Notes under the pieces: model-generated
What the model saw: only the letters and a program-made list of their open reading frames with translations
What the model was told of the DNA's origin: nothing
Database searches by the model: none
Made by a program: the position numbers and the translations under genes
Assembly (NCBI GenBank): GCA_033063855.1
Contig: CP093831.1
Coordinates: forward strand, 28,024,001 to 28,088,000
Direction: 5' to 3'
Length of the DNA stretch: 64,000 nt
From: Smittia aterrima
Taxonomy: Eukaryota > Arthropoda > Insecta > Diptera > Chironomidae
In this document: positions 48,658 through 59,714 of the stretch, in pieces
Numbering within the stretch: position 1 is the stretch's first letter
Layout of the letters: each line of letters starts with the position of its first letter

Positions 48658-51600
48658 AGAAGCGCAAATAGTTTCTTGAATTCTCAAAGCAATTTTCATA
48701 AATCATTTGCAGTTTTGACGGATTCATTCGTGGCGTGGGCTGATCTCTGCGAGTAATTCTCATTCTCAAGCAACGATTCAAGTTTAAATGCAACATTTTT
48801 CTCTCGTCACAAGTCACTTAAAGTTCTTGACAAACTCGAGAAGGTTTCAGTGACATCAAAACGTCCTTGAGATGACTTGACACAAACATTCAGAGCTGTT
48901 CACTTCCTTATTACTCTTGAGAACAATAAAAGAGAACTTTCTATTTTGACCTAGACTTCTTCTGTCAATTCTTCTTTTGGGTCCGTTCGTTTTAAAATTG
49001 TGCAAGAATTGCATTCGAGACGAATTGGCAAACACAAAGTTTGTCTCCAAATTTGCATAAATTACTCAAAGAATGTTTGAAAGAGATTGAGAAAGAGCCT
49101 AAAGAGAACCGGTTCGTATGAGAATATCTTCAACGGAAGGTTTCGTTTCGTATGAGCTGATTGTGACAACAACTTTTGGTTTTATCAAGTTCTGAAAATG
49201 CTCGAGTCGCTTGAAGAGATTTTCACATTCGAAAATGTTTTATCGCTTCATCACCTTCTCTCTTAAAGCGACTTTGTACGCACAGTTGGTTCTTGGCCAA
49301 GGTCACAAAGAAATTTATCGATTTTATGTTCGTTACGCAACTTCTTACGAGATTAGCTTTCGCGTGATGAAAAATTTAAGAAAGAATTCAAACATTTATG
49401 TTGTTATCGATTTTCTTCCGCGTTGAAGAAGGAATCAGCTGTAATTTATTAGACGAAACACAATCCGCGCTTCTGCGATCCACTACCACCAAAGTGAACA
49501 AACGAACGTGTCAGCTTTTCATGTTTCTCAGGGCATGTGCGTTAAGAGTCGGCGAGCAAATTCAATTTTCTTCTTTCGCTCTTTCGCTTGACATTGCTGC
49601 ATTCTCGATATCTCGCTTCGCTTTCGATGTTGAGCTCGTTCATCGAAAGATGAAAAAGATTTCTGAGGCAACACACAACCAAACGAGAACTCAACAGAGA
49701 AATGTGAGTTTGTGTTGAGGAAAACTCTTCTCGGCGGCTCTTCACATCACAGAATTAAAAGCGATTTTCCTTCGTATCCATCGAAACAGGATATCAACGA
49801 TTTTCTTCTCCTTTTGCTTCTCAGATTTGCGTTCGCTCTTCTTCGTCGAGAGCTCTGAGAGCTGTCAAAAGCTGACACAAAAGGAGGAGCAAATCAAAAT
49901 ATGTAGCGAGAAGAAAAGAATTTCTGTTTATTCAAATATTTCGTTTTTGTTTCGCGTCGATATTGCGATAATCTCGAAATATTTAACAAAAAAAATTATT
50001 TCTCAGGAATTTTCCGAGAAAATGAAAATTCCAAAGAATTTAATTTCCTCGGAAAAATATTTTTTCATTCGTCACTTCAAAAAATCCATGTTTCGTTCGT
50101 CTCGCTGCTGCGATTCATTGTCAATCTCCCTCCGAATGTTGATGTTTCGTTCTCGTCATGCGACACATTCTCGCTTTGAAAAATTGAGTCGGAAAACATT
50201 GACGAGTGAAGCACAATTATGAAACGCCTTCGAGGTGGAGCCAGAGAAAAATAATGAAAACAACACATCAACATACATTTCTATGCTTCACTCGGATCGC
50301 TCGAGCTTGAGTTGAACATGAAAAGTCATAAATACATCACATCAACAATGACAGATGATGGATTAGAAATTATTTTATGGCGTCGCATGAGAAATGGAAG
50401 AATCTTTGTTGTAACTTCGGCCATCGCATTAACAACTTTCGAGGACGAGAAATAATTTTTTTGTGGACACAAAACAACTAACACAGTGTCGAATGGTTTT
50501 CTGATATGTGTGCGGATTAAGTCATTAACCTCTAACGTTCGGAGCTTTTTCACACTCACTGGACGATGAGCTCAGGTAGCGAAAAGATTTTCCTTTCACA
50601 TGTCACAAGACGAATTTTAATTTCAAGATCAAACCGGTAATGAAAGGAATATCTACGGCGGATGAGAAGGAAATCATGTGTGGTGGGTGAAGCATTAGCG
50701 AATGCTGAGTGGTTTGGGGGATGGAAGGCTCGCAAAACTGGGGTAGACAGTTGAAAATGTTTTCCGTGTTTCGTTCGAGTAAAACTTTTATTTTTTGAGC
50801 AAAAAAATGAGTTGGAAAGGACATTAAGCGCTCAAGGGAGTGAAGCAGTTTCGTCTATAAATGGAAGCACATAATTCAAAGTTTAAGACAGGACGACTGT
50901 AATAAATCTGTCAGAAAACTGCTTGGGTTCATATACTCGGGCCACAAACGCACACTGAGAAAGACTCTTCTTGTGCTTTCATCTCCGTCCGCTTTTCCCA
51001 TTTCTCCTCTTTCTCTCTGTTTCTTCTTCTTCATCTTCATCGTCGTCGTTTAATGTTAAAGTGTCTGAATGTTGAGAAAGGCCTGCTGGCTTTGCTAGTT
51101 GCATTTTAACGTCAATTCTCGATCGTATAGAGTTACACAATGTCTCTCGTTCACGTCACAATTTCTTCGTCTTTGACTTAAGATTTATGAGCCTTTTATC
51201 ACAAATATCTTAAGAAGAAGAAAGGTTTGTGAGTGATTTTCTGTTTCAAGAGAAAGGAAACGTCACTCGCGGTGATTCTCACACACAAACACCAAAATCA
51301 TTCTCTTTCTTCTAATTATTGATTTATGAGCGATTGTTCAATTAAAACCGATTACGGAGCTTGGGCTGATATAAAAAGCAAAGGCAATCTCACAATTGAT
51401 GGGAAATGTGCTTTGTTCGTGTCTCTCATTAAGCCGTCAGATGATACATTTGGTTATTAATTTAATTTCTATTGTCGACGTGGCTGAGACGATAAATCAA
51501 TCCGAGTCTTGTAATTAAAATCGTCTTCACATCGAAAGAGATTCGAAGAGTTTAGGTCGAACAATGATCGATAAACTCAAACGGCGTTCGCATGAATCAT

Positions 51601-51769
51601 AAGCAGTCGATGTTCGTAAGCAGACATTTTACTAAAAAAGAAAAAGATTCACTTGAAGATTAACTTCTTCCTTTTCTTGAAAGTGAAATAAATCAATCAA
51701 AGATAAAAATCATTGAATCCATTTTGAAAACGAAAAGAACTCTCTCGAAAGAGAAACGAATGGTCTCAC

Positions 51770-51911
51770 ATTGTTTTCCTTTCGTGCATTAAATTGAGCT
51801 TCACTCGAAGCATTTTCACTTCCACCTTGGATTAAAGTTATTGCTGCTTTCTTCAATGGCTTCCAAATAAATTCTCCTTCATAGCTTCGGCAATAGTTTG
51901 TAGCATTCAAA
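51770..51911 (-). CDS. Weak candidate coding exon (minus strand)
   Basis: A 47-codon open stretch between an acceptor-like AAATTAG and a good donor (AAT/GTGAGACC). The peptide is protein-like and hydrophilic (contains YCRSYEGEFIWKPLKK and GGSENASSEAQFNARKENN), with a codon pattern rich in GNN/ANN first positions. The pyrimidine tract before the acceptor is poor. Its phase (ends at a codon boundary) does not fit directly onto the exon at 43337, so another exon would be needed between them. May be chance. Confidence 0.3.
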
Positions 51912-54900
51912 CTAATTTATTGCAGTAAATATCGATTTCTTTCTTCCATCGCCTTCTTAAGTTTGTGCAACGAAAGATTGAGCGAACGTTGAATGAGCGA
52001 AAAGTTTTAGTGGAAATTTATTCATGGAAATTTCCTTCTCTCTCCTCCACACGATATCAGACGTTGAGTGATCTTTGCGAGCCCAAAACCATCAGGAATC
52101 ATTTCCGACTTTTAAAACATTCATGAGAAGATTGCTTTTCCTCGAAAGAAATTTGCTTCTGCTGAAAAATTTCACCAACACTCGCTCAGAGCTCCGTGAA
52201 GAAGAAAAATCGATGTTGAGTGAGAAGAAAGTTCCGAAGCGAGGACGGATGAATGGCAGAATGGCAGATGGATCCTTCAAGATTTGAACTACAGAATTTA
52301 AAGTTGCTGATGGTGTACGTTCTGAATTACAAACACCAGCAGAGAAATATTTTTTCAAGCGAGGGTGGAAAGGAAAAGTTGAGAATGATTGCAAGTTTGT
52401 TTAAGTTTCATCTGAGAATCTGTCAAGGCATCAACTTCATCTCTTTCAACTCAAGTTGCTACAGAGAAGGAAAAAAGGGAAGAAACAACTGAGATTGATG
52501 GATTGTATCACCAGCAAGAGCTCCGCGCTTCAATTGTGTTGAGGGTCTCATTTTGAGTTCCATTATTTTTAATTTCACTCGTAAATTCGTTGCCACCCTA
52601 ATCCCCGACTCGGGAGAAATCCTTCGATTGTTTGCTTTGCGAGCATAAAAAGTCAGAAGAAGAACGAAAGGTGCGTAATAGCTGACATCAGCACGTTCGT
52701 TGGCGCAACAAACGAAAATCGATTAAACATTTTTCATGTCAAAGGGACGAGCGAAACATTTTTTTGATGAATGAAAACTGTTTTATCGACTGACGAGCTC
52801 TTCGAGTCATTAACGAGTCTAAGTGAGGACTTCCGTTCAACTCTGCTGCTGTTTGAACATAAATCATTTCAATCCTTCAAGAAATTTCAACTTTTTTTTG
52901 TTAAAATTTGAGAGAAGAAGAAGTTAAAGATCAAAAGTTCAACTTTCACTCAAGAATTAAAATTCGAATGTTGAGCGAAAGGAAATCACTTGAAAATTCA
53001 TCTCAACGAGTCGTCATAAATTTCCCCGAGAGACGACTCGCAAAAGAAAATTCCGAGAGGAGACGAAGAATATTTTCTCTCGAACATTGAGAAGAGAAAA
53101 CAGTTTGAGGGGAAATTGAGCATCGCAATCTGCGAGTTGTGCATACAAAAAATGTTTGTGACGTTTCTCTTTGATCCAGAAAATGATTTCTCGATTGAAA
53201 TGTTACGAATGTCGGTGGTTCACGTCATCGTATGCTAATTACAATGTCGATCCGTTTGTTGCTCCACCGACAACTTGATTGATTGATTTGTAATGAGATT
53301 AAGTTTGTTGTTGCTGACACTTTGATTGACACTTGAAAGGCTCTTTCCACATCAAACGAATCGATATCGACAACAGCTCGAGCAGAAACTTTAGATTAAC
53401 TGAGAGAATTTCAATTTTCTGTCTGACTTTTGCTGCACTTGATGATTTTACGATTGGAAGGAAGTTCATTCGTGTCACGTAACTTTCTTTAACTTCGAGA
53501 ATTAATTTCCTTCATTTATTTTTTGGGACAGAGAGCGAGAAACTCATTCAATCGTTATCACAATTCATTCGACGATCTCATCAAAACTCAAAACCAAAAC
53601 GAAAGTTACTCAACAACAATCATGACATTTTCTTAATTAAAAGAAATAATTCTGAAGACTGGCGACTGTCTCTTCTTCATTGTTTCACATGAAGTTCAAT
53701 TTTCCTTCGTTAATTCAATAAATAAATTGCCACAGAAGAGAACTCATCAATTACAAAGAGGAAGAAGACGAAGGAGAAGTTAATTTACCAAATGATTCCA
53801 TTTCGTTGTCTTATCATTGAAATTGCACTTTTCAGAAATCATTCATTGTCTCTCTCGTCGCTAGTGTCACTTCTCGAAGTAAAGATAAATATGAGGACAA
53901 CGAGGACGATTCATGATGCATTTCAATTTCTTTTCCTTGAGCAGATGTCGAGTTCGAAAGACAAAAGAAAACTTTCTTCGAATCTCATCGACGACGACGA
54001 CACATGCAAGTCGTCAAACGACGAGTAATCAAAAGCGAAACTCTTATCACGTTGAACTTTTACGGTTTTTATGGACGAACGAGGGTGAAGAGTACAAACA
54101 GAATAATTTTCCTTTCGAAACAAAACGTCGAGAGGAGGAAAATGTAAACACAAAAAGATTTTTCTTTCTCATCTCTCGCTATCAGCAAACATGATAATTG
54201 CAAGATAAAAATGTCGTCCGACTTCACTTCTTATCCCAAACTGTAATTATCGCTCGTTGTCGTCCGAAGGAGAAATTAAGGTTCCTCTGCTTCAAAACGT
54301 GCCATTGACATGTCAACCGCAAGAGAGAAACTGAAAGAACGAGCTCAGCATAAACATGCAAGCAATTTTAATTAATTTTCGATAATTTTTTCTTGCTCTC
54401 GTAAAAACTTTGTAATTATTTTGAGATGTGAACGAGCAACATGATTAACAGCTTCGATGCCTTTCAGACCAAAAATTTAATTGAAGAAAATCGATTTTGT
54501 GAAGTGAAAGGAGAGAAAATTATGAAAATTCGGTTTGCGTGATAAAATAATTTTCTCGATTGCGGCGCCACAAATCATCGAGTCGACCATAAACTCCTAA
54601 ACATGCATCATCAAAGTGGCATCATAAATGAAACTAAGCTTGTAATGGATTGCGGAATGCTTTCCTGGCCGAGATCATTCATCATGCACCAACCGAGAGT
54701 ATTTATTGTCTAAATATCTGCTAAACGCTTTTGATTCTCTCTCGCTCCGGTTGCACTTTATCTCACCCGACACTGCCATCCATGAATGAATGACGCAAAA
54801 TCACATAAATTCTCGAATGTGATGATGACGACGACGGTGCGGTTCTGCGATAGAAAAGTGATTTAAGAGTTGGCAGGAGGAAAAACCTCGAATAAACATC

Positions 54901-55627
54901 GAAAAAGCTGTCGTTGCTTCATGAGGCTTGTTCAGACGTCACATAAAATCTCATAAATTCCCTCTCCGTTGATTATCACAACTTTCCTTCTCTTCTAAGC
55001 ACATGAACTTGTAGTTTATGATTTCACATTGTTCATGCATGTGATGGCAAGTTAACGAAAGATTTTGGTGCAAGGAGAACTTTTCAAATATCGCGAGAGG
55101 TGTTAATTGTTATCACGAAAAGTTTGAAATTTAATGAAGAAAGAAAAAAGGTCGAACGAGAAGTTTAACAATTCAAAGCACACTTTCATCAAATTATGAA
55201 AGGATCACGGAGCTGACGTCGATGCTCACTCATAACTTACTTCGCCAAATAACCATAACAGTAACAATAAATAAAAATGTGGAAATTTATTCCTCGCCTC
55301 GTTCTTCTTTATCATTTTTTCTCTCCGCTTTCTTTCTCGTCTTATTTACGAGACAATTTTCCTCTTAAAAATGAGAAAAGAAGAAAAATTCGCTCATTAT
55401 ATTTTATGCTGTTCGATAAAATTTTATCAGATCTACATTTTTTGTGTTTGGGATATACAACTGAGAACTATTCAGGTAACAAAAGGTTTTGAACCAAAAA
55501 GTAATTATGTCCTTTGCTAGTTTAGGTAAAAAAAAATGATTTAAATTGTCAACTTGGAACAAAGAAAGTTCATTCTAAGTTTACCATTCGATCAGTTCGC
55601 ATCTCCAGAGAAAGTTAAAAGTTCATC

Positions 55628-56728
55628 ATGGCCGATTATTCTCAAGTTATCGTTGACAACATCAAACACGAACCTGAAAGACATTTCGTCTTCATTATGC
55701 CGGAAGATCCAGAGCCAGAGTTTGAAGTGAAGGAAGTGAAAATAGTTTTAAGGAAATTTGATCGAAAATGGAAGAAACGACCAGCAAAGATGTTTGAATC
55801 TTATTTCGTTTGTGGCAATTGTGATTATGCAACTAGAACATCACAAGACTTGACTAAACATTTAGAATCTTGCAATAAATGTGAAAAATGTAATTTGATG
55901 AGCAAATCAAAAAATTTTAAAGAATGTCGCTTCTGCGATCTTAAATTCGACTGCGTCAGCTGTAAGACGAGTCACATCAACGAAGTTCATCGCAGCGACA
56001 TTTATTGGTGTTGCACTAAATGCGAATTCAAAACTTTAACCAACGAATATCTACGAAATCATTTTCAGCGTCATGTGAAAAGTATTTACTGCGAAACTTG
56101 CAAAAAATCCTTTGCCCAAAAAGAAAATTTGAAATTTCATCAACAACAGCATCGACACGGAGTTTTCGCTTTGGAACCACAAATAAAGTTTGAATGCGGA
56201 TCTTGCCAGAGTTCATTTGCAACAATAAAATGTTTAAAACAGCATGAAAAACGCGTTCATAGCGAAAAGAAGTTCCATTGCGATGTTTGTGGTAGGATAT
56301 CTAAAAATAAGAGTCTTCTACAAAACCACATGAAAAGTCATAACAAAGTTGCATGCCCGATTTGTCAGCGAATGTTCACTCAGTATCGTCTAACGGAACA
56401 CATTGAGCAGCATTCGTCCACAACAAAGTTCAATTGTGAAGTTTGCGATAAAGTTTTCTCCAGCAAGAGGAAATTATACGATCACAACTTAAGAAATCAT
56501 GGAAACAACGAAGTTCAGTGCGATTTGTGCGGAAAAAAATTCAGAAACAAATTTTGTCTTAAAAAACACATGCGAACACATTTGAAAGTTTCATGCTCAA
56601 TTTGTAAGAGATCATTGAATAAACATAATTTGAAAGCACACATGAAAAGGTTCCATCCATTAGGAGACAAATCGATGCGTTGTCACATTCAGAAGTGTAA
56701 AAAAAGTTCAAAAATATCAAAGAACTGA
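55628..56728 (+). CDS. C2H2 zinc-finger protein ZNF-B, frameshifted near its 3' end, 366 aa as read
   Basis: The start ATCATGG is identical to ZNF-C. The N-terminal extension (residues 1-60; begins MADYSQVIVDNIKHEPERHF) is followed by a degenerate C2HC finger, a Cys-rich segment and the C2H2 fingers seen in ZNF-C. At 56699-56705 a run of seven A replaces an eight-base CAACAAAA in ZNF-C. This one-base loss ends the frame after KKSSKISKN, cutting off half of the penultimate finger and all of the last. Upstream of that point the frame is fully open and finger Cys/His residues are kept. It may therefore be a truncated functional protein, a very young pseudogene, or an assembly error in a homopolymer. 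Predicted nuclear DNA-binding protein; target unknown. Confidence 0.82.
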   Translation: MADYSQVIVDNIKHEPERHFVFIMPEDPEPEFEVKEVKIVLRKFDRKWKKRPAKMFESYFVCGNCDYATRTSQDLTKHLESCNKCEKCNLMSKSKNFKECRFCDLKFDCVSCKTSHINEVHRSDIYWCCTKCEFKTLTNEYLRNHFQRHVKSIYCETCKKSFAQKENLKFHQQQHRHGVFALEPQIKFECGSCQSSFATIKCLKQHEKRVHSEKKFHCDVCGRISKNKSLLQNHMKSHNKVACPICQRMFTQYRLTEHIEQHSSTTKFNCEVCDKVFSSKRKLYDHNLRNHGNNEVQCDLCGKKFRNKFCLKKHMRTHLKVSCSICKRSLNKHNLKAHMKRFHPLGDKSMRCHIQKCKKSSKISKN

Positions 56729-56841
56729 GAAAGCATGAGAAAATTCATATCGGACCAAAATGTTTCAAATGCCCGACCTGCAATCAACAAATGAAGAAAT
56801 TCTGTGATATGAAGCAACACATGGAAAGCCACACTCACTGA
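56729..56841 (+). pseudogene. Out-of-frame remnant of the last ZNF-B fingers
   Basis: In the shifted frame the sequence still encodes the end of finger 11 and a complete last finger (CPTCNQQMKKF, then MKQHMESH-type His pair) up to TGA at 56839-56841, the same stop position as in ZNF-C. Conservation of this part suggests the frameshift is very recent or artefactual. Confidence 0.75.
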
Positions 56842-57171
56842 ACTAAATTATCATTGCACAAAATCTTGCTGCTCATCCATCCAAGAATCGCTACATCAAT
56901 CGACGCAACAAGTCAACTATTTACCGAGAAATTTGTTAATCGCTTTGATGACTCAATAACTTTGAAATATTTTTTACCCACGACAAACAAAATTGAAAAA
57001 TATTTTCAATGGAGAGAAAATCTCAATCAAAATTTAAAGCTTTTTTACTCGAGGTCCTCGATTCGAGTAAACAAATTTTATTACAAATTTAATTCACTTG
57101 GTAATTTAATCTTCTCATCAAACTTTGAAAACAAATCAAAAGATTTAGAATTTTATGTATTTTTGAAATTG

Positions 57172-57177
57172 AATAAA
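57172..57177 (+). terminator. Poly(A) signal candidate of ZNF-B
   Basis: AATAAA about 330 bp after the ancestral stop; conserved in ZNF-C at 59709-59714. Confidence 0.4.
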
Positions 57178-57265
57178 ATTTTGATAAAAAAATATTTAGT
57201 GTCTTTTATTAAGTTGTCGTCCCAATTGAATGCGATTGTAATTAAAGTTTTGCTAAGAGGACTCC

Positions 57266-57830
57266 AAAGGATGGGAATCCCTATTATGGTTGCTTTGTCT
57301 GTGGTCCGTTTTCCGTGATTGAAATAACTCGCGAACGCGATGAGCTAGCGAATTATATTCTTCATCAGTCGATAGAGAATTTTATCACAACTTTTGAAGA
57401 TTTTTCGCTAGCTCAACAGGATCAGGCCCACGGGCTCAAAACTTGGACTCTCCATACAAAAAGTCGATTTTTGTTTGTGATTCGATTTTCTAGAGAACGA
57501 AAGCAGCTAGCTACTTCTGGTTTTACCATTTGGTTCTATTTATGAATGAGACGAAAACCTCCTTAGATGCACTTGACACCTCAAGTTAACAATTACGCTG
57601 ACACTTCTTCACGAGAAATGTTCAGCGTGCTAAAACGAATCCTTGGATCCCAGAGTTGATTAGATATGAGTCCATCTTCGACCAACGCCAAGTGAAACTT
57701 ATTTCTCTTTGAAGTTAGAGCATTGAGTTCTTCACATGAAATGATCAGAAGGTCACGACAAAACAATAAATCCCAGAAAATCCAAGCTCCACACATTGGA
57801 TCCATCTCGGATAAGTTCATTATGAAATTC
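57266..57830 (+). repeat. Dispersed repeat, copy B, between the ZNF-B and ZNF-C units
   Basis: Begins right where similarity between the two zinc-finger units stops (after GAGGACTCC) and ends shortly before the second unit starts. It aligns with copy A (4555-5012) in opposite orientation, with shared blocks in the same order. It is about 100 bp longer than copy A, mainly between 57416 and 57590. A short frame through its start gives MGIPIMVALSVVR in both copies, but no longer protein is conserved. Confidence 0.78.
57341..57415. repeat. Hairpin module with perfect 12-bp inverted repeats (copy B)
   Basis: TGAGCTAGCGAA at 57341-57352 and TTCGCTAGCTCA at 57404-57415 are perfect reverse complements around 51 bp. 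This resembles the ends of a very short inverted-repeat element nested inside the larger repeat. Confidence 0.7.
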
Positions 57831-58166
57831 TACTGCCACTTGTTCTCACTCTCTCCGCTTTCTTTCTTGTCTTATTTACGAGACAGTTTTCCTCTTAAAA
57901 ATGAGAAAAGAAGAAAAATCCGCTAATGCTGCTCGATAAAATTTTATTAGGTCTACATAACACACATTTTTTGTGTTTGGGAATTTCCAAGTTAGAAGGA
58001 ACTATTCAGGTAGCAAGCCGATTAGAAATTGAACTGAAGAGTAATTAGGTCTTTGCTAGTTTAGGTAAAAAAAAATGATTTAAATTGACAACTTGAAACA
58101 AAGAAAGTTCATTCAAAGTTTATCCTTCGATCAGTTCGCATCTCCAGAGAAAGTTAAAAGTTCATC

Positions 58167-59390
58167 ATGGCCGATTATTCTCAAGTTATCGTTGACAATA
58201 TCAAACACGAACCAGAAAGACATTTCGTCTTCATTATGCCGGACGATCCGAAACCAGAGTTTGAAGTGAAGGAAGTGAAAATTATTTCGAGAAAATTTGA
58301 TGGAGGTTGGAAAAAACGTCCAGCAAAGATGTTTGAATCTTATTTCGTTTGTGGCAAATGTGAATTTGCGACTAGAAATCAAAAACTTTTGCCTAAACAT
58401 TTAGAATCTTGCAAAGGTTTTCAAAAATGTGAAAAATGTAATTTGATGAGCAAATCAGAAAAAGTTGAGGAATGTCGCTTCTGCGGTCTTAAATTCAACT
58501 GTAGCAACTGTAAAACGAATCACATCAATGAAGATCATCGCGAGGGAACTAATTGGTATTGCACTAAATGCGAATTTAAAACTTCAACCAAAGAAGGTCT
58601 GCGAATGCATTTTCAGAGTCATGTGAAATGTTATCACTGCGAAACTTGCAAAAAATCATTTGCATTTAAAGAAAATTTAAAAATTCATCAACAACAGCAT
58701 CGACACGGAGTTTTCGCTTTGGAGCCACAAATAAAGTTTGAATGCGGATCTTGCACTCGATCATTTGCAACGATAAAAAATTTAAAACATCATGAAAAAC
58801 GCGTTCATAGCGAAAAGAAGTTTCATTGCGATGTTTGTGGTAGGATATCCAAAACTAAGACGCTTCTAGGAATCCATATGCAAACTCATTGCAAAGTTGC
58901 ATGCCCGATTTGTCAGCGAATGTTCGCTGAGTATCGTCTAACGCATCACATTGAGGAGCATTCATCAAAAAAAAAGTTCAATTGTGAAGTTTGCAAGAAA
59001 TTTTTCTCCAGCAAAATTAAACTATATCATCACAACTTAAGTATTCATGATAAGAATGAAGCTCAGTGCGACATGTGTGGTAAAAAGTTAAGAAACAAAT
59101 ATTTTCTAAGAGATCACATGAGAAATCATTTTAAAATTTCATGTTCAATTTGTAAAAGATCAATGAATAAACATACTTTGAAAGCACACATGACGGTGCT
59201 TCATTCATTAGGAGAGAAGTCTTTGATTTGTCACATTAACAAGTGTCAACAAAAGTTCAAAAATATCAAAGAACTGAGAAAGCACGAGAAAATTCACATC
59301 GGACCACAATGTTACAAGTGCCCGACCTGCAATCATCAAACGCCAGATTCCTGTAATATGAAGCGACACATGGAAAACCAATCTCACTGA
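58167..59390 (+). CDS. C2H2 zinc-finger protein ZNF-C, complete, 407 aa, single exon
   Basis: ATG in good context (ATCATGG) to TGA. Order: N-terminal extension 1-60 with a possible SUMO-acceptor motif IKHE (residues 12-15); degenerate C2HC finger (62-82); Cys-rich segment (88-124) shared with ZNF-A; then ten C2H2 fingers starting near 132, 158, 193, 221, 246, 273, 301, 326, 355 and 385. The finger-to-finger spacers are longer than the TGEKP type and are conserved with ZNF-A (HRHGVFALEPQIKF). Fingers at 246 and 326 are one residue short, as in ZNF-A. There is no BTB, ZAD or KRAB domain. Predicted nuclear, sequence-specific DNA-binding protein of a lineage-specific family. It is the intact member of the tandem pair, so it may carry the ancestral role if ZNF-B is dead. 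Confidence 0.92.
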   Translation: MADYSQVIVDNIKHEPERHFVFIMPDDPKPEFEVKEVKIISRKFDGGWKKRPAKMFESYFVCGKCEFATRNQKLLPKHLESCKGFQKCEKCNLMSKSEKVEECRFCGLKFNCSNCKTNHINEDHREGTNWYCTKCEFKTSTKEGLRMHFQSHVKCYHCETCKKSFAFKENLKIHQQQHRHGVFALEPQIKFECGSCTRSFATIKNLKHHEKRVHSEKKFHCDVCGRISKTKTLLGIHMQTHCKVACPICQRMFAEYRLTHHIEEHSSKKKFNCEVCKKFFSSKIKLYHHNLSIHDKNEAQCDMCGKKLRNKYFLRDHMRNHFKISCSICKRSMNKHTLKAHMTVLHSLGEKSLICHINKCQQKFKNIKELRKHEKIHIGPQCYKCPTCNHQTPDSCNMKRHMENQSH

Positions 59391-59708
59391 ACTAATTTAT
59401 CACTCCACGAAATCTTGCTTGCTGCTCATCCATCCAAGAATCGCTACATCAATCGACGCAACAAGTCAACTATCTGCCCAGGATTGTTGATCGCTTTGAT
59501 GACTGAATTTAAATATTTTTTACCACGACAAACAAAATTGAAAAATATTATCAATGGAGTGAAAATGTTAATCAAAATTTAAAAGCTTAAGGTCCTCGAT
59601 TCGAGTAAACAAATTTAATTACAAATATAGTTCACTCGGTCAATTAAACTTCTCATCAAACTTTGAAAACAAATCAAAAGATTTAGAATTTTATGTATTT
59701 TTAAATTG

Positions 59709-59714
59709 AATAAA
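59709..59714 (+). terminator. Poly(A) signal candidate of ZNF-C
   Basis: AATAAA about 320 bp after the stop, at the position matching 57172-57177 behind ZNF-B. Confidence 0.4.

Larger units (their letters stand above)
43338..55320. other. Noncoding stretch, presumably intron or 5' regulatory region of the minus-strand gene
   Basis: About 12 kb with one weak candidate exon (51770-51911). It contains AT-only simple repeats near 47.3 and 48.6 kb, a GT run at 44282-44293 and several CATAAA/TTTATG groups (for example 54590-55020). No other exon could be supported by eye. Confidence 0.5.
55321..57265 (+). repeat. Tandem duplication unit with ZNF-B (partner 57851-59800)
   Basis: The two units align from CTCTCCGCTTTCTTTCT, through the 5' flank (GAGAAAGTTAAAAGTTCATC before the ATG) and the whole coding region, to GCTAAGAGGACTCC. 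The 3' flanks share many words but differ by small indels. Confidence 0.88.

Noticed and set aside
56854..57318. 154-codon frame after ZNF-B
   Set aside because: It spans the ZNF-B 3' UTR and the start of the dispersed repeat. The homologous ZNF-C flank has indels that break the frame, so it is not under coding constraint.
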